The position numbers were made by a program, and so were the translations under genes. From Voacanga thouarsii (taxonomy: Eukaryota; Streptophyta; Magnoliopsida; Gentianales; Apocynaceae), in assembly GCA_026120185.1 (NCBI GenBank), contig JANUWF010001821.1, positions 930,001-994,000 of the forward strand: a stretch of DNA of 64,000 nt, written 5' to 3'. Below the pieces are notes generated by a model. That model saw only the letters and a program-made list of their open reading frames with translations, did no database searches and was not told the DNA's origin. Below are positions 11,409 to 22,898 of the stretch, piece after piece (the first letter of the stretch is position 1; every line of letters begins with the position of its first letter).

Positions 11409-12275
11409 CTACTCACCGCTAGGGTCAGTAGAGGCATCTGGATCGTCAGAGGCTGGTTCCACGAGCCACCCCACAGAGCTATCGGGTTTCCCTACATAAC
11501 CCCTCGCAAAACCCACACTCTCACTTGGCTGACCTAAGTCATCCTCTTTGCCCTTCTTAGCTCTCATAGTTGCCTCATAAAACTCATCTAAAGCTAATCT
11601 AATCGCACCCTTAGGTGCAGGCCTCTCGTCCTCCGAGTCGAACAGGTCAAACAATCCCTCTCTCCTTAACTTAGCATCTACACCCATCCCATATTGAAGT
11701 CCGCTCCTCTTAGGTCTCTCTTCTAGCTTCCTTTTCCCCTTATCTTCCATTCCTATAGCAGCCTGCCTAAGTTCCCCTACTGCCGGGCTATCTCCATCCC
11801 TCAACCTATAACCCTCATCACTGGACTCCTTAAGGTCATAGCAAGTAAAAGTCCTATCAAACTCACCTATCTTTGGGGTCCAAGGAGCCTCAATCGCATC
11901 CTCATCCTCCTCCTCTATCCCATCTATCTCTTCCTCACTTTCATCATCACTCTCATCCACAAACTCAACTGCCTCCCCTTCACCCAGCTCAGCCATCTCC
12001 TCATTTTCCTCACCCTCACTAACAAGCTCATCAATCTCACCCTCATCATCCCCATCGTACTCACCTACGCCCCCATCAACCTCCATCTCTACCCCATCAA
12101 CAAGGTCATCTAGCATAGGTGGCTCATGCTCCATCTCGTCTTCACTCAAAAACCAACCTCCCTCAGGCTCTGCCTCTGAATTAGACGAGGGTGGATCCGC
12201 TACAGGTAATGGGGTAGGTGGATCCCCGCAACCAGTGGGCCAGTCTCTGACAGCCGATACAACTCTCTTGACCAT
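11409..12275 (-). CDS. Accessory acidic ORF between primer site and gag of E
   Basis: This is an uninterrupted frame of 288 codons, the only intact ORF in E. I chose the second in-frame Met (MVKRVV) because the counterpart in D starts there and the bases just upstream (catcctataaa on the plus strand) are conserved in both. It has a short basic N-terminus with RDWP, then EPEGGW and a very acidic stretch over roughly residues 45-140, a middle region with basic clusters (KGKRKLEERPKR), and a C-terminus with LGQPSESVGFARG and SSVGWLVEPASDD. No known domain is recognised and no membrane segment or signal peptide is seen. Function unknown; conservation in D argues that it was a real protein of this lineage. 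Confidence 0.7.
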   Translation of the reverse strand: MVKRVVSAVRDWPTGCGDPPTPLPVADPPSSNSEAEPEGGWFLSEDEMEHEPPMLDDLVDGVEMEVDGGVGEYDGDDEGEIDELVSEGEENEEMAELGEGEAVEFVDESDDESEEEIDGIEEEDEDAIEAPWTPKIGEFDRTFTCYDLKESSDEGYRLRDGDSPAVGELRQAAIGMEDKGKRKLEERPKRSGLQYGMGVDAKLRREGLFDLFDSEDERPAPKGAIRLALDEFYEATMRAKKGKEDDLGQPSESVGFARGYVGKPDSSVGWLVEPASDDPDASTDPSGE

Positions 12276-12361
12276 CCTATAAACAAAACACAAGGATTAG
12301 AACTAGATCAAAATGCTTAAGGAAAAAAAATCCAGAAAATCAACTGATTGCCTAAACCTAG

Positions 12362-12373
12362 GCTCTGATACCA
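12362..12373 (-). promoter_or_regulatory. E primer binding site (initiator tRNA-Met)
   Basis: On the minus strand TGGTATCAGAGC lies two bases after the 5' LTR end (..GGTGTTACA). It complements the 3' end of plant initiator tRNA-Met, including CCA. Between it and the accessory ORF start only about 85 bases intervene. Confidence 0.95.
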
Positions 12374-12375
12374 CT

Positions 12376-15300
12376 TGTAACACCCCAATACCTAGGCTCG
12401 ACAGGGCCGGGGATGTCGCTCCGTCCAAAGGACAAGGGGTCTTTATAACTAGGTCACACAAAATAAAATAAAAGTAATACCTTAAAATTGAACTTATTAC
12501 AATTCAAAAATACATGAACAAATCCAAAATAAATTGTTCGCTACCATCTCTCAAAACAACACATAAGAAAAATAACATAAAGTCTTCAAAGCATAGGCAA
12601 CAAATCTAGCTATTCATCTCCACAGCAGGATCGACCGGAAAACATGGCATAAATGGTGGTGAGATAAAAATCTCAGTAAGTCCGTGTGTGCTTTGAGTGT
12701 TCAGTGAAAACAGTTCGTGGATGCAAAATGTGAAAACTTTATAAGAGAAATATTGGCAAGCATTAAACATTAGTAAAAAACAAGAGTGGTGTTTTCGACT
12801 TTTCCAGCCATACATAATTTATAAAATCAACCACTCAAAAGAAATGATTATTGGTTACCACACGCTGGGCCCCATAACCGGATGGTCAGTATGCCACACT
12901 TTGTGCACACTGCCGGTCAGAATGCCGACATCTTGTGCAGACTGACAAAAGGTAGGTGATCGGTCTACCGGGCAAGATACTCCTCCTTCTCTATTCCCAA
13001 ACAACAACCGGGTGTCCATTCCGGCAAAACACAGTCACTTGACTGAAATAAAATTGCTAGCTCGAACCGGCATGACTAAGTAGTATTGACGTTTCTCTAA
13101 GTTGAGTTTTATCTTCTGAAGGTGGCCTCCTATCAGAAAACTCACTCTTGCTCTTCAAAACTAGTACTACTAGCCTACCCTTATTGAGTACTCAACGTTT
13201 GATTGTCCCACTTGGGAGAAAACTGATAAAATATAGCTTTGCTTGAAAATGGCAATCAAGGTTTTCTAAAGTCCATGCCAAAATCAGTTTTAGAAATAGG
13301 TTCATTGTTTGAGTAAAACTGCTTCAAAAATTTTCAAATAATTGGTTTGACTGAATCAAGAAAAGAAACAGTCCTTAATTGTCTTTACCAAATCAGTATT
13401 CACATACTTCGTGTTTAGCTTTCCATGGTAACCTTTTACAACAAACAAGTTTTATGTAGGAGCTTACCTGATCCTTTGCTTGCTCAAATTCAAAAGTCTA
13501 CCAAGGCTGACCTAACCCCGCCTGGGGTAAACACAAGACATAGGGTTACATTCGGACTATACCTGCCTTACATAAATAATTTCTTAGCTCAACTAGTTAC
13601 AACCATTACTAGCCATGACCCTAATGTCCTAAGCTTTAAGGCTAGGTAATAAAGAATTTTATAAAATAAGTTTTAGTTAATAAGTTAAAAGAACTTGGGG
13701 TTCTAAAATAATTGCTAATAAATTATAGACCCAATTAATAATTCTTGAGTGTTATTTTCAATAAATAAACTAAGGTTTGAATATTAAGTCCTAAATAGTA
13801 CTAATAAATGGTGATTTAAAAATAGCTTTATTATAAATAAATATTTAATTACAAATAACCTTTAATTAATTTTTAAATAGATAATAAATAATTGGTAATA
13901 AATAAAATTAATAATGAATGAATTATTTTAAATTTTAATTAATAAATAACAAATAGATTCTAATAATATTTTATTTATTGTAAATGATTTTTTACTATAT
14001 ATATTATTTTTAATAAAAGATCTCATTTATTTGATAAAGAAAATATGAACATTTTAATTAATAAACCACTCCAAATCTCCCTAGAGTTTCGAATTTTATA
14101 GGGAAAATATAGCAGCATTCTATTCAAGGTAATAAAATTTGTTAATAAAAATAATCTAGCCTTAACAAGAAAAATACTTTTTCACCATGATTTTCCTATT
14201 GCTAGAAAGGATTCATGAACACCTTCTCCATCATCAAACAATATGTTAATCCATTCATGAACATACACTTGAACTATCTCATACCATCACATGGCCAAAA
14301 TCCTACTAAGCATAATCATCAATCATGGTTTCCATAGAAAAATAAGAACATAAAAACCTAATCACCTTTGGTGTCATGGTCTCTAACATGCTTCAAACAT
14401 CCATAAAATTTCATTAAGCACGAAGAACATACATTGATTCGAAAGGAAAACACATACATCCTAGTCATATACAATAATCATCATGTCCTAACTCCGTCCC
14501 CTTAATCCACATGCATATACTCAATCCCTTATCCATATTTCATTCTTCCTATCAATATCTAAGAGACATGAATACTGAATTAAAAGAAGGATTAAAGGAA
14601 AATACTTAATTTGATGAACACTTCGACGAAGAATTAAGAAGGTCCACACGATTGAGAGCCTTGAATGATCCAACGGGAAAACGACCATGGTTGATGGTTG
14701 ATCAACCATTTCGGTTGGAAGAGAGAGAGAGAGAGAGAGCATTAGAATAGTACAATCGAATGGAAGAAGATGATCAAGAAGGTTTTTCTTGACTTACATT
14801 GTTGATGTTCTCGAGACCTTTAAAGAAAAGCTAATTTTGATCCGTTCGAAAATTCTTGTTTGCGAGGTTTTGTGTTATAAATACCAAAAATGAAGTTTAG
14901 AGATTAAATGGAAGTGATTTGGAGTGTTTGAGAGTGATTGGAGGTGTTTAGAGTAGGGTTAGTCTTGAAGAAGGTTAGTGTGTGTTCTTGGTGTTCTAGG
15001 TGAAAATGGAGAGAATTGGGAAGAAGTGCTGCACGAATTTTGGTAGAGGGCTGGCCGAATGGTGTGGAGTGAATGAGGGTTTCGGTTTTCAGCAAGAAGG
15101 AGAGAGAATGATCAGATTTTTTTTTTTTTTGAAATTTAAATGGAGGAAATGGTGGAGATGTTTAAGGTAAGAGGTTAGCTATGGTGTTTGATCAAGAGAG
15201 GTTTCTATGGTCTTCAATGGTACCGGCTGAACATGGTGGTTTTGCTGACTTGATTGAAGGTTAATGTTACTCCAAGGCTGGCCGAAATTCAGTCTTAAAT

Positions 15301-16641
15301 GGCAGAGGAAATTCTGGTTTATTTGCCTAATACAAGAGTGATTTTAATGGAGTAAAATGCTGAAATTATTTGAAGTTCAAAAAGAGTTTGATTGGAGTGA
15401 TCTTAGGAGTGTTTTGTGGTGTGGCTATGGAGTCCATATGCTCAAGGTAAATGTGGGGTTAATGGTGTTCAGTCTACAGATGAGAAAGGTTCAATTTTAC
15501 AGAGGATAAAGGTGATTTTCGGCCTAGGCTAGAAGGGAGCAAAGCTAGAAAATTCTGGTTTCATGCTTCAAGAGTTTCGAAGGCTGTGCAGAATTTCTGT
15601 GCAGAATTTCTGCACACTTTTAACCTGATTTGCAGCTGACTCTTGAGGGAGTTTGAAGGTCTTTATAAGGTGGTTTTCCAGCCTTAATGCTGGAGAAATA
15701 TTGAGGAGTTTTGCTGGCTTGAAGATTAATCAAAACTGCTTCATTTACTTGTTTGAAAGCTGCAAAAATGACCAGAATTTTTTCCTGGTTTTGTGCAGTT
15801 TGTGCAGTCCGAAAATTGCACAGATTTTTCAGCCTTCAAGCCACAAAAAATGACCATTTTTCTGGCAGAAAATGAGTGGGTTTACTGGCTGAATTTTCAA
15901 AGAAACGGTCTGCAAATATTCTGGAAAATTTCCAGATTTTCTTTTACTAGAAGATGAACAACATGAAGGTGAGTTTGAAGGTGCTATCATGGTGATTGAT
16001 TTTCTCTTGGAAACCCTTCCTATTTCTCCTCCTACTTTCGGCCAACTTCCGAACCTCCAAAGCTGATTTTCGAAATTCAAGGTGGAGGAGTTATCACAGA
16101 ATATTTTTGGAATTTAAAAGAAAGGATTTAATGGTTTTGAATTATAAAGATGTTAGGACAAGCTAGTGGTAATAAAAAGGACAAGAATTCCTCTAGAATT
16201 ATTTTTAGGACATGAGGATAAGATTAGGACATTCTCTTCATGTCTCCCCTAAGACAACATTCCTATTTCCATGAAATGCAAGAAAATAGAAATTCAAACT
16301 TAGTTAAGATAATCATGACAAAAGCTTAAATGATGGGATTTGAACTCATGACCTTAGAAATTAATTCACCAAGCTCTAACCACTAAACCACAATAACTCT
16401 TGTTGTTATTTTCTCAACCACATTTTCTTCCTATTTAATCCTCAAGCTTTCTTCCTATTTTGACCTCAAGCAAAATTACCATTTTACCCTTCTTACTCGA
16501 TAAACATAACTAAGCATTTTAACCTATAATCCACAACTCTAAAGCACATAGAATCATTTAAAACATATATATTCATGCAAAATAATACGATATGCATCCC
16601 GACCCCCTTACTCTAGGGTTGGCTTTAGGTGGGGTTTCAGA
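12376..16641 (-). repeat. 5' LTR of E
   Basis: Colinear with 4198-8454. The outer end reads TCTGAAACCCC instead of TGTGAAACCCC, a single change that would weaken the terminal TG. Candidate intron signals: the donor is kept at 13467, but the acceptor TTTCAG has become TTTCCG near 12637. The tRNA-like segment is at about 16331-16394. A (GA)n run lies near 14718. The short ORFs within are paralleled in the other LTR copies only as DNA. Confidence 0.9.
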
Positions 16642-16646
16642 TTAAG

Positions 16647-17281
16647 TCTGTTACAATGTTATTAATGTGTTGATGATTATGCATACCAAACGATGAGACC
16701 ACTAATTGAATAATTAAATTCCTTAAATAATATTAAATCTAAAGCTTTCTATTAATATAGTATGAACGAGAATTCTTTTCGAGATTAGGTTATTGGGCAT
16801 ACCCAAGCTTACTTGACATTGAGCATATTCAAGCTATGGAATATGATTCCAGATTAATGGGTTAGATTTAACTAATATTTTTTATCTTGGTTGGGTATAC
16901 CCAAGTATAAAGAATATTAGAGGCTAAGTTAGAATAGCACTAAATGCTTTAAGATTAAAATATGTTAATCACCCGATGATCCAATAATTACATTTAATGT
17001 AATTGGTATTGGATACCTACTATTAAACTTTAAAATGGTTTGTTGGGTATACCCAAGGTCATTATTAAAGAACTTGGATAACGATCTCCTAGGAAAGCTT
17101 CTAACGGGCTTTCCCAAGTCAATGGTGGGAGCTATTGATTTGAGTAAAATAATAGAATAAATATTCTTTTAATTAAAGACCTAAGTAAATACATTTCATG
17201 TGCATATATATAGTCTAATGTCTTTTATCTTTCATCTAAATCATTTGCATCATAACTACAAACTTAAATTTACGTAGCATT
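16647..17281 (+). other. Copia element H leader, second part, with three TTGGGTATACCCAA palindromes
   Basis: Noncoding leader resumes after E. It contains the 14-base palindrome TTGGGTATACCCAA at 16891-16904 and 17043-17056 and a one-base variant (TTGGGCATACCCAA) at 16793-16806. Other sequence is AT-rich. It runs directly into the gag frame at 17282. Confidence 0.6.
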
Positions 17282-18110
17282 TTGGAAACGAAGAAGCTTA
17301 CCGAGACTAATTTCTTAGACTGGTATAGAAACTTAAAAATCATTCTCAAGTCAAAAAAGTTGATCTACATATTAAATACTCCTATTCTACCACCTCCAGC
17401 CATAGATGCTCCTGCTGGTGAACATGAGGTTCATAAAAAGCAGAAAGAGGATAGTGACACAACATCTTGTATTATGCCGGCGTCAACGAACTCTTAGTTA
17501 CAAAAGTAGCATGATCATATGGATGCTTACTCTATCATCTTCCATCTAAGGGAGTTATTTGACCAACAAGTGAGAATAGATAGATATGAGATCTCTAAAT
17601 AGTTATTTCATTCTAAGATGATAGAGGGTGCTTCAGTAGCAACACTTGGGCTGAAAATGTTGAGCTTGATTAAGAAGCCTAGATCACTTGGTTTCATGAT
17701 GGATCATGAATTAAGTATTGACTTAATTCTACAATCTTTGCCAAGTAGTTTTTTACAATTTGTGATTAACTACCAGATGAACAAGATTAAGACTACGCTA
17801 CCTAAATTGATCAACATTCTCAAAATTGCTGAGTCTTCCATGAAGAAAGAAAACAATGTAGTTATGTTGGTGAATTCCTCTACTTCTAAGAAGAAAGTTC
17901 TTAAGAACAAGAAAAATAATCCCACTAAACCCAAATGTGGTTTGAAGAAGAAAGAGACAGCTACCAAAGGCCCATGTCATTGTTGTGGCAAGATGGGTCA
18001 TTGGAGGTGCAACTGCAGAAGTTACCTGGAGTCACTTAAGGGAAAGAAGGAGAAGGAGAAACTTCCAATTACTTCTACTTCTACTTCTGGTATGTTTATG
18101 ATAGGAATCA
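17282..18110 (+). pseudogene. Ty1/copia gag of element H (broken, truncated)
   Basis: One reading frame spans the region with three in-frame TAG stops between 17495 and 17600. The N-terminal part has KLTETNFLDWYRNLKIILK and the SCIMPAS motif, followed by the gag-polypeptide/UBN2 core (DHELSIDLILQSLPSSFLQFVINYQMN) and a CCHC zinc knuckle (CHCCGKMGHWRCNC, Cx2Cx4Hx4C) near 17976-18017. This order is typical of plant copia gag. All three stops sit where other copies of the family usually have Gln, consistent with CAG to TAG changes. The frame ends after SGMFMIGIN, just where protease should begin, because sequence from a gypsy element (18111 on) replaces it. Confidence 0.85.
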
Positions 18111-18342
18111 ATCCGACCATGAGGATCGAGCTCAAGAAGGGGGAGAAGACGAAACCAAAACAAAGCCGAGCTTGCCCGGTCCGTTGACGAGAGCCCGTTT
18201 CAAACATTTCCAACATAATCTTCAAGCATATCTACAAATTCATTTCAACTGGGATAGCATATGGACATTGCTAGAAGAGGATCAAGAATGGACCATGCTG
18301 CTGGTGTACGAAGGATATCATCCAGAATCTGTTCGCGCATAA
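18111..18342 (+). pseudogene. C-terminal tail of a gypsy polyprotein (G family)
   Basis: A frame different from the copia gag reads DHEDRAQEGGEDE, then LPGPLTRARFKHFQ, and stops at 18340-18342. The GP(L/M/I)TRAR motif close to the end of pol, after the integrase, is characteristic of common plant gypsy polyproteins. It is therefore the 3' end of an element of the kind represented by G. It lies upstream of an LTR and primer site in the same orientation, so it belongs to a neighbouring or tandem copy. Confidence 0.65.
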
Positions 18343-19093
18343 ACGTCGCCTAGCAGAATGGACCCGGCGCCGGCTGTGTACTAGAAAAAGCCTCGTTCTG
18401 ATTTTGAAATTTGTGAATGGGTATTGTTCCTCTAGAATGGATTCGGTGCCGTACCTAAAAGACCTACTCGGCACCAGCCCTGCTCTAGATCTGAACCCCT
18501 AACATTTTTCAACTATTTTTGGGGTCATTTGTAATATTTAAAAGTAGTTTAGTTGAGGAACAGAACACCATTACAAAATGCTTTGTATTGTAAGAACAAG
18601 AACAATATTATTATATATTTTAACATGAATGAAGATTCATTCTTGAAGGCTTGAAGCATTGAGGGATTCTTTGTTCAACTTCAATCCAAGATCAACCTAA
18701 GGGCTTAATCTACCCTTGAGTAAGTGTCTATAAACTCTAAGGATAGTTCAACTAGGAAATCAATAAGAGTTCTTCTTGTATGTCATATAGGGTTCTTGTT
18801 ATTTCTTGTTTGAATGCCCACAATTCCTTATTCTTTTAGTTCTTGATTTCTTGCTAAGTTAAGGGTTCTAAAGTATTGGTGTGGAAGACCTTTCCTACTA
18901 AATTTAGGGTTCTAAAAGTGAGTTCTTTTAGGGTTCTTTGTTTGTGAAAAAAGTATTTCTTTATTACTTTTCTTGATCTCTTTATGTCTTTTTCTTATTT
19001 GTTATGCTTGTCTTGAAATCCTTCTACTTTGTTCAAGTCCAAACAAAAGCCACTTTTAGATCTAGAAATACTTCCTCCCTCAAGCTCATATCA
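18343..19093 (+). repeat. LTR of gypsy element G (boundaries approximate)
   Basis: The right boundary is supported by ..ctcatatca followed at 19098 by a primer site. The left boundary is set at the pol tail stop and is approximate. The left part holds CGGCGCC-type GC-rich motifs (18363-18376, 18443-18451, 18468-18480). The remainder contains TATA-like AT stretches near 18605 and typical AT-rich U5 sequence. No second copy is present in the window for comparison. Confidence 0.5.
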
Positions 19094-19097
19094 AATT

Positions 19098-19109
19098 TGG
19101 TATCAAAGC
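19098..19109 (+). promoter_or_regulatory. G primer binding site (initiator tRNA-Met-like)
   Basis: TGGTATCAAAGC differs by one base from the plant initiator tRNA-Met complement TGGTATCAGAGC. It lies five bases after the presumed LTR end. The leader continues to 19203, where element A interrupts, and resumes at 42862. Confidence 0.75.
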
Positions 19110-22100
19110 AAGGATAAGCTTAGATCTCTATCTTAGTTTGGATCTATTAAATCTAGAGTGTTGTTTAATCTTAAGTTTCTTGGATTAAAAAAAAAAAAAG
19201 GAATGATATGGCCTAAATTAGTCATATATTTTCTAGTTATTTGAAGCCATTTTGTGATACATTTTGTGCAATAACTCATTATATTCTTTTATATTGGAAA
19301 TTTTACCCTTAGAAAGGTATTTTGTGCATTAATTCAAATTTTAGGGGTAAAATAAGGCAAAATAGTTGCTAAACAAACTAGAGGCGGTGCCGGCCAGGAT
19401 AGAACATAAAGCGTTGGCTATGTGCTATTGGCATGCACTTTAAGAAGATGAAAAATCGACGAAACAGGGGTTGAACAGAACACAGCCAACACCGATTGGG
19501 ACCCCAGAGGCGGTGCTAGCTACGACCTGGAAGAACTTGGCACGAAAATAAAAAAAAAATCAGCGAACGGACAGAGAGATAGAATGCAACCGACGCCAGC
19601 CCTAGACAAGACAGGCGGCACCGGCTATGCACTGGTATAGAGGTGATGTCTCGATTTTTGTGCGCGTTTTTGTCAATTTTCAGAGTTTTGATATTTTCCT
19701 ACTTCTATTCGGCCAGAAACCCTAGAAGGACGAATTTAGGCACTTCTAAAGCCTATAAATAGAGAAAAAACACAAGTTAAAGGAATGAATTCAAGGAGCA
19801 AAACACAAAATCACTCAAGTTCAAGGAGGAATCCATCAAATCAAGGAGGATTGTACAAGAGAGTTTACAAAGGAAGAAGAAGGCAGCTTGTCTATGAGTG
19901 CTTTTTTTAACTTTATTTTCTTTTCTTGAACAATGATGTATTAGTTGTTTTATTGTAATTTGACATTGTTTTCGGTATTCATGATTTTTAGAGTTACTTT
20001 GATCTTTTGATTAATTGATTGCTATTCTTGGTATTTAATTACTTATGTTGATTACGAGATTAATTTGTTGTTTCTTTCTATTAACTTGCTTGGAAAAGGG
20101 GTTGATGGTGGTCTCAATTCATTAATTTCATATTTGTTGTCTATTAACTTGCTTGGAAAAGAGATTAATTGCTAAGAACTGGGTAATTAAAGGTTAATTG
20201 ATGTCTGCCAAGATATGGATTCATTGGTTAATTTTATATTTTAAATTTGCCAAGATATAGAGATTTAATCAATGATTGTATTTAATGCATCTTTTGGGTG
20301 AATTAGTTGAGACATGATATGTGATGCTAATTTGTCTAGAAGATAGTAATTTCATGGATTGGAAAAGAAGTAAATCTATCTTAATTCTTCATGATGCCAA
20401 GAGAATGATTAGTTATGATAATAATTGGATACTTTAAGGTCATGATTGTCAAAATAATGGTTTGAGTTACATAATTCTCCATCCTTGACATGTATATATT
20501 ATATTATTTTCTTTTCTTTTCTTTTTTATTCCGTTTCACTTTATTGAGTCAGTTAAACAATGAAAGAAAAGTGATTAATGCATACTTGTTCCTTGAGGAT
20601 CGATACTTGTTTTAAACCCTATGCTATGCGTAACACCCCACTACCTAGGCCCAACAGGGCCGGGGATGTCGCCCCGTCCAAAGGACAAGGGGTCTTTATA
20701 ACTAGGTTACGTGAAAATAAAATAAAACAAAAGACTTTAAAATTAAATTTATTACAACCCAAAAGATAATCACTAGCACAAATCCAAAAAAAAATTGGTT
20801 GCAACAATCTCTCAAACAATACTTAAAGTAAATAACAAGAGTCTTCAAGCAAGGCCACATTCTAGCTAATGATCTCCACAGTAGGATCTTCCTGAAAATA
20901 TGGCATAAAAGGTGGTGAGATAAAAATCTCAGTAAGCCCGTGTGTGCTTTGAGTGTTTCAGGTAAAATAATTCATGTATGCAAATTGTAAAAGTTTCATA
21001 AGGAAAAATGTTGGCAAGCAATAAATAAGTGTTGAAAATAAAGAGTGGTTTTCACTTTTCAAATCATACATGTGCACAATAAATACAACCACTCAAATGG
21101 GTAGCCATGGGTTACCATACGTTGGGCCCCATGACCAATAACAGTCAGAATGCCACACTTTGTGTAATGCTGACAAAAGGTAGGTGTACAGCCTACCGGG
21201 TGAGATACTCCTCCATCTCTACACCCAAACTTACCGGTTGTCCACTCCGGAACACACAGTCCACATGACTGAAACTTGCTAGCTCGGACCGGTGTGACCT
21301 ACCGGACTGGCATCCTATCCAGGAAGGACTCACCCCTTAGAGGTGGCCACCTACTGAGAGACTTACCCTAACCCTTCAAAGACTAGTCCTGGTAGTCTAC
21401 CCTTATTGAGTACTCAACGTTGATTGTTCCCCTTGGGAGAAAATTGATCAAACTTTGCTTTATTTGGAAATAGCAATTAAGGGTTTCCAAAAGTCTAGTC
21501 AAGTTGGATTTTCGAAAAAATTTAGATTTGTGTAAAACTGCTTATTCAATTTCCAAATGATTTGCTTGACTGAAATAAAAAGGAAAAACAGTCCTTAATT
21601 GCCTTTACAAATAATGTCCATATACATTGCATTTGCTTGCCACATAACTTTTGGTCTTCACAAAACTCCGTGCAGGAGCTTACCTGCTTCTTTGCTTGTT
21701 CTACTCAAAAGTCTTCCAAGGCTGACCTAACCCCTACCTGGGGTAAACACAAAACATAGGGTCACATTCAAGCTATACCTGCCTTACATAAATAATTCTT
21801 AGCTCAACTAGATATATCCATGACTAACCATGATCTTAATGTCCTAAGCTTTAAGGCTAAATGTTGAAGAATTTTACAAACTAAGTCTAGTTTGATAGAT
21901 TGAAATAACTAGGGGTTCTAAAATAATTGTTAATAAATTATAGACTCAAATAATAATTCTTGAGTGTTATTATTAATAAATAAACCAAGGTTTGAATTTT
22001 AAATATTATTAAGCCTTATTTGATATTAAGAAATGGTAATTTAAAAATAGCTTTATTATAAATAAATAATAAATTAAATAAATAATAATTTTTAATTAAT

Positions 22101-22849
22101 TTCGAAGAGATTATAAATAATTAATAATAATTAAAATTTATTAATAAATTATTTTAAATTTTCGTTTAATAAAAATATTAATAGTTTGATTTAATATTCT
22201 AATACAAATCCCCTAGTGTTTCGAATTTTTGAAGAAAAATATAGTAGTAATTTTAATTTATGTAATAAAATTTGCTAATGAATATAACTTAGAATTTACA
22301 AGAAAATAATCTAACATCATGGTCTTCCTATTGCTAAAAAAGATTCATGATCCCATTCTGCATCATGAAACAAGAAATTAATCTATTCATGCACAAACAC
22401 TTGAACTATCTCATACTATCACATGGCCAAAATCCTACTAAGCATAATCATCAATCATGGTTTCCATGGGAAAATAAGATCATAAAAGCCTAATCACCTT
22501 TGGTGTCATAACATCTAATCATGCTTCAAACATCCATAAAATTCATTAAGCATGAAGAACATACATTGATTCGAAAGGGAAACACATACATCCTAGTCAT
22601 ATACAACAATCATCATGTCCTAACTTCATCCCTTAATCCACATGCATACACTCAATCCCTTATCCATATTTCATTCTTCCTATCAATATCTAAGAGACAT
22701 GAATACTGAATTAAAAGAAGGATTAAAGAAAAAAAATACTTGATTTGAAGAACACTTCGATGAAGAATTAAGAAGGTCCACGCGATTGAGAGCCTTGAAT
22801 GATCCCATGGAAAAACGGCCATCGTTGATGGTTGATCAACCATTTCGGT

Positions 22850-22853
<4 letters not shown>

Positions 22854-22898
<45 letters not shown>
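22854..22898 (+). repeat. (GA)n microsatellite in solo LTR B
   Basis: About 45 bases of GA repeat. The same position holds a short GA run in both E LTRs (6533, 14718) and CT runs in the oppositely oriented C (29106-29132) and C' (35331-35353), so this is a length-variable part of the LTR. Confidence 0.9.

Larger units (their letters stand above)
4198..16641 (-). mobile_element. Chromovirus E (Ty3/gypsy, Tekay/Del-like), internally deleted
   Basis: This is a full insertion on the minus strand: 5' LTR 12376-16641, initiator tRNA-Met primer site, accessory ORF, gag, integrase with chromodomain, polypurine tract, and 3' LTR 4198-8454. The TSD ttaag flanks it exactly (4193-4197 and 16642-16646). 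The LTRs (about 4.26 kb each) together exceed the 3921-bp interior. Comparison with element D shows a deletion of about 2 kb joining the gag zinc-knuckle region directly to the end of RNase H near 10087. Protease, RT and most of RNase H are therefore gone and the copy cannot be autonomous. It lies in the leader of copia element H. Confidence 0.9.
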
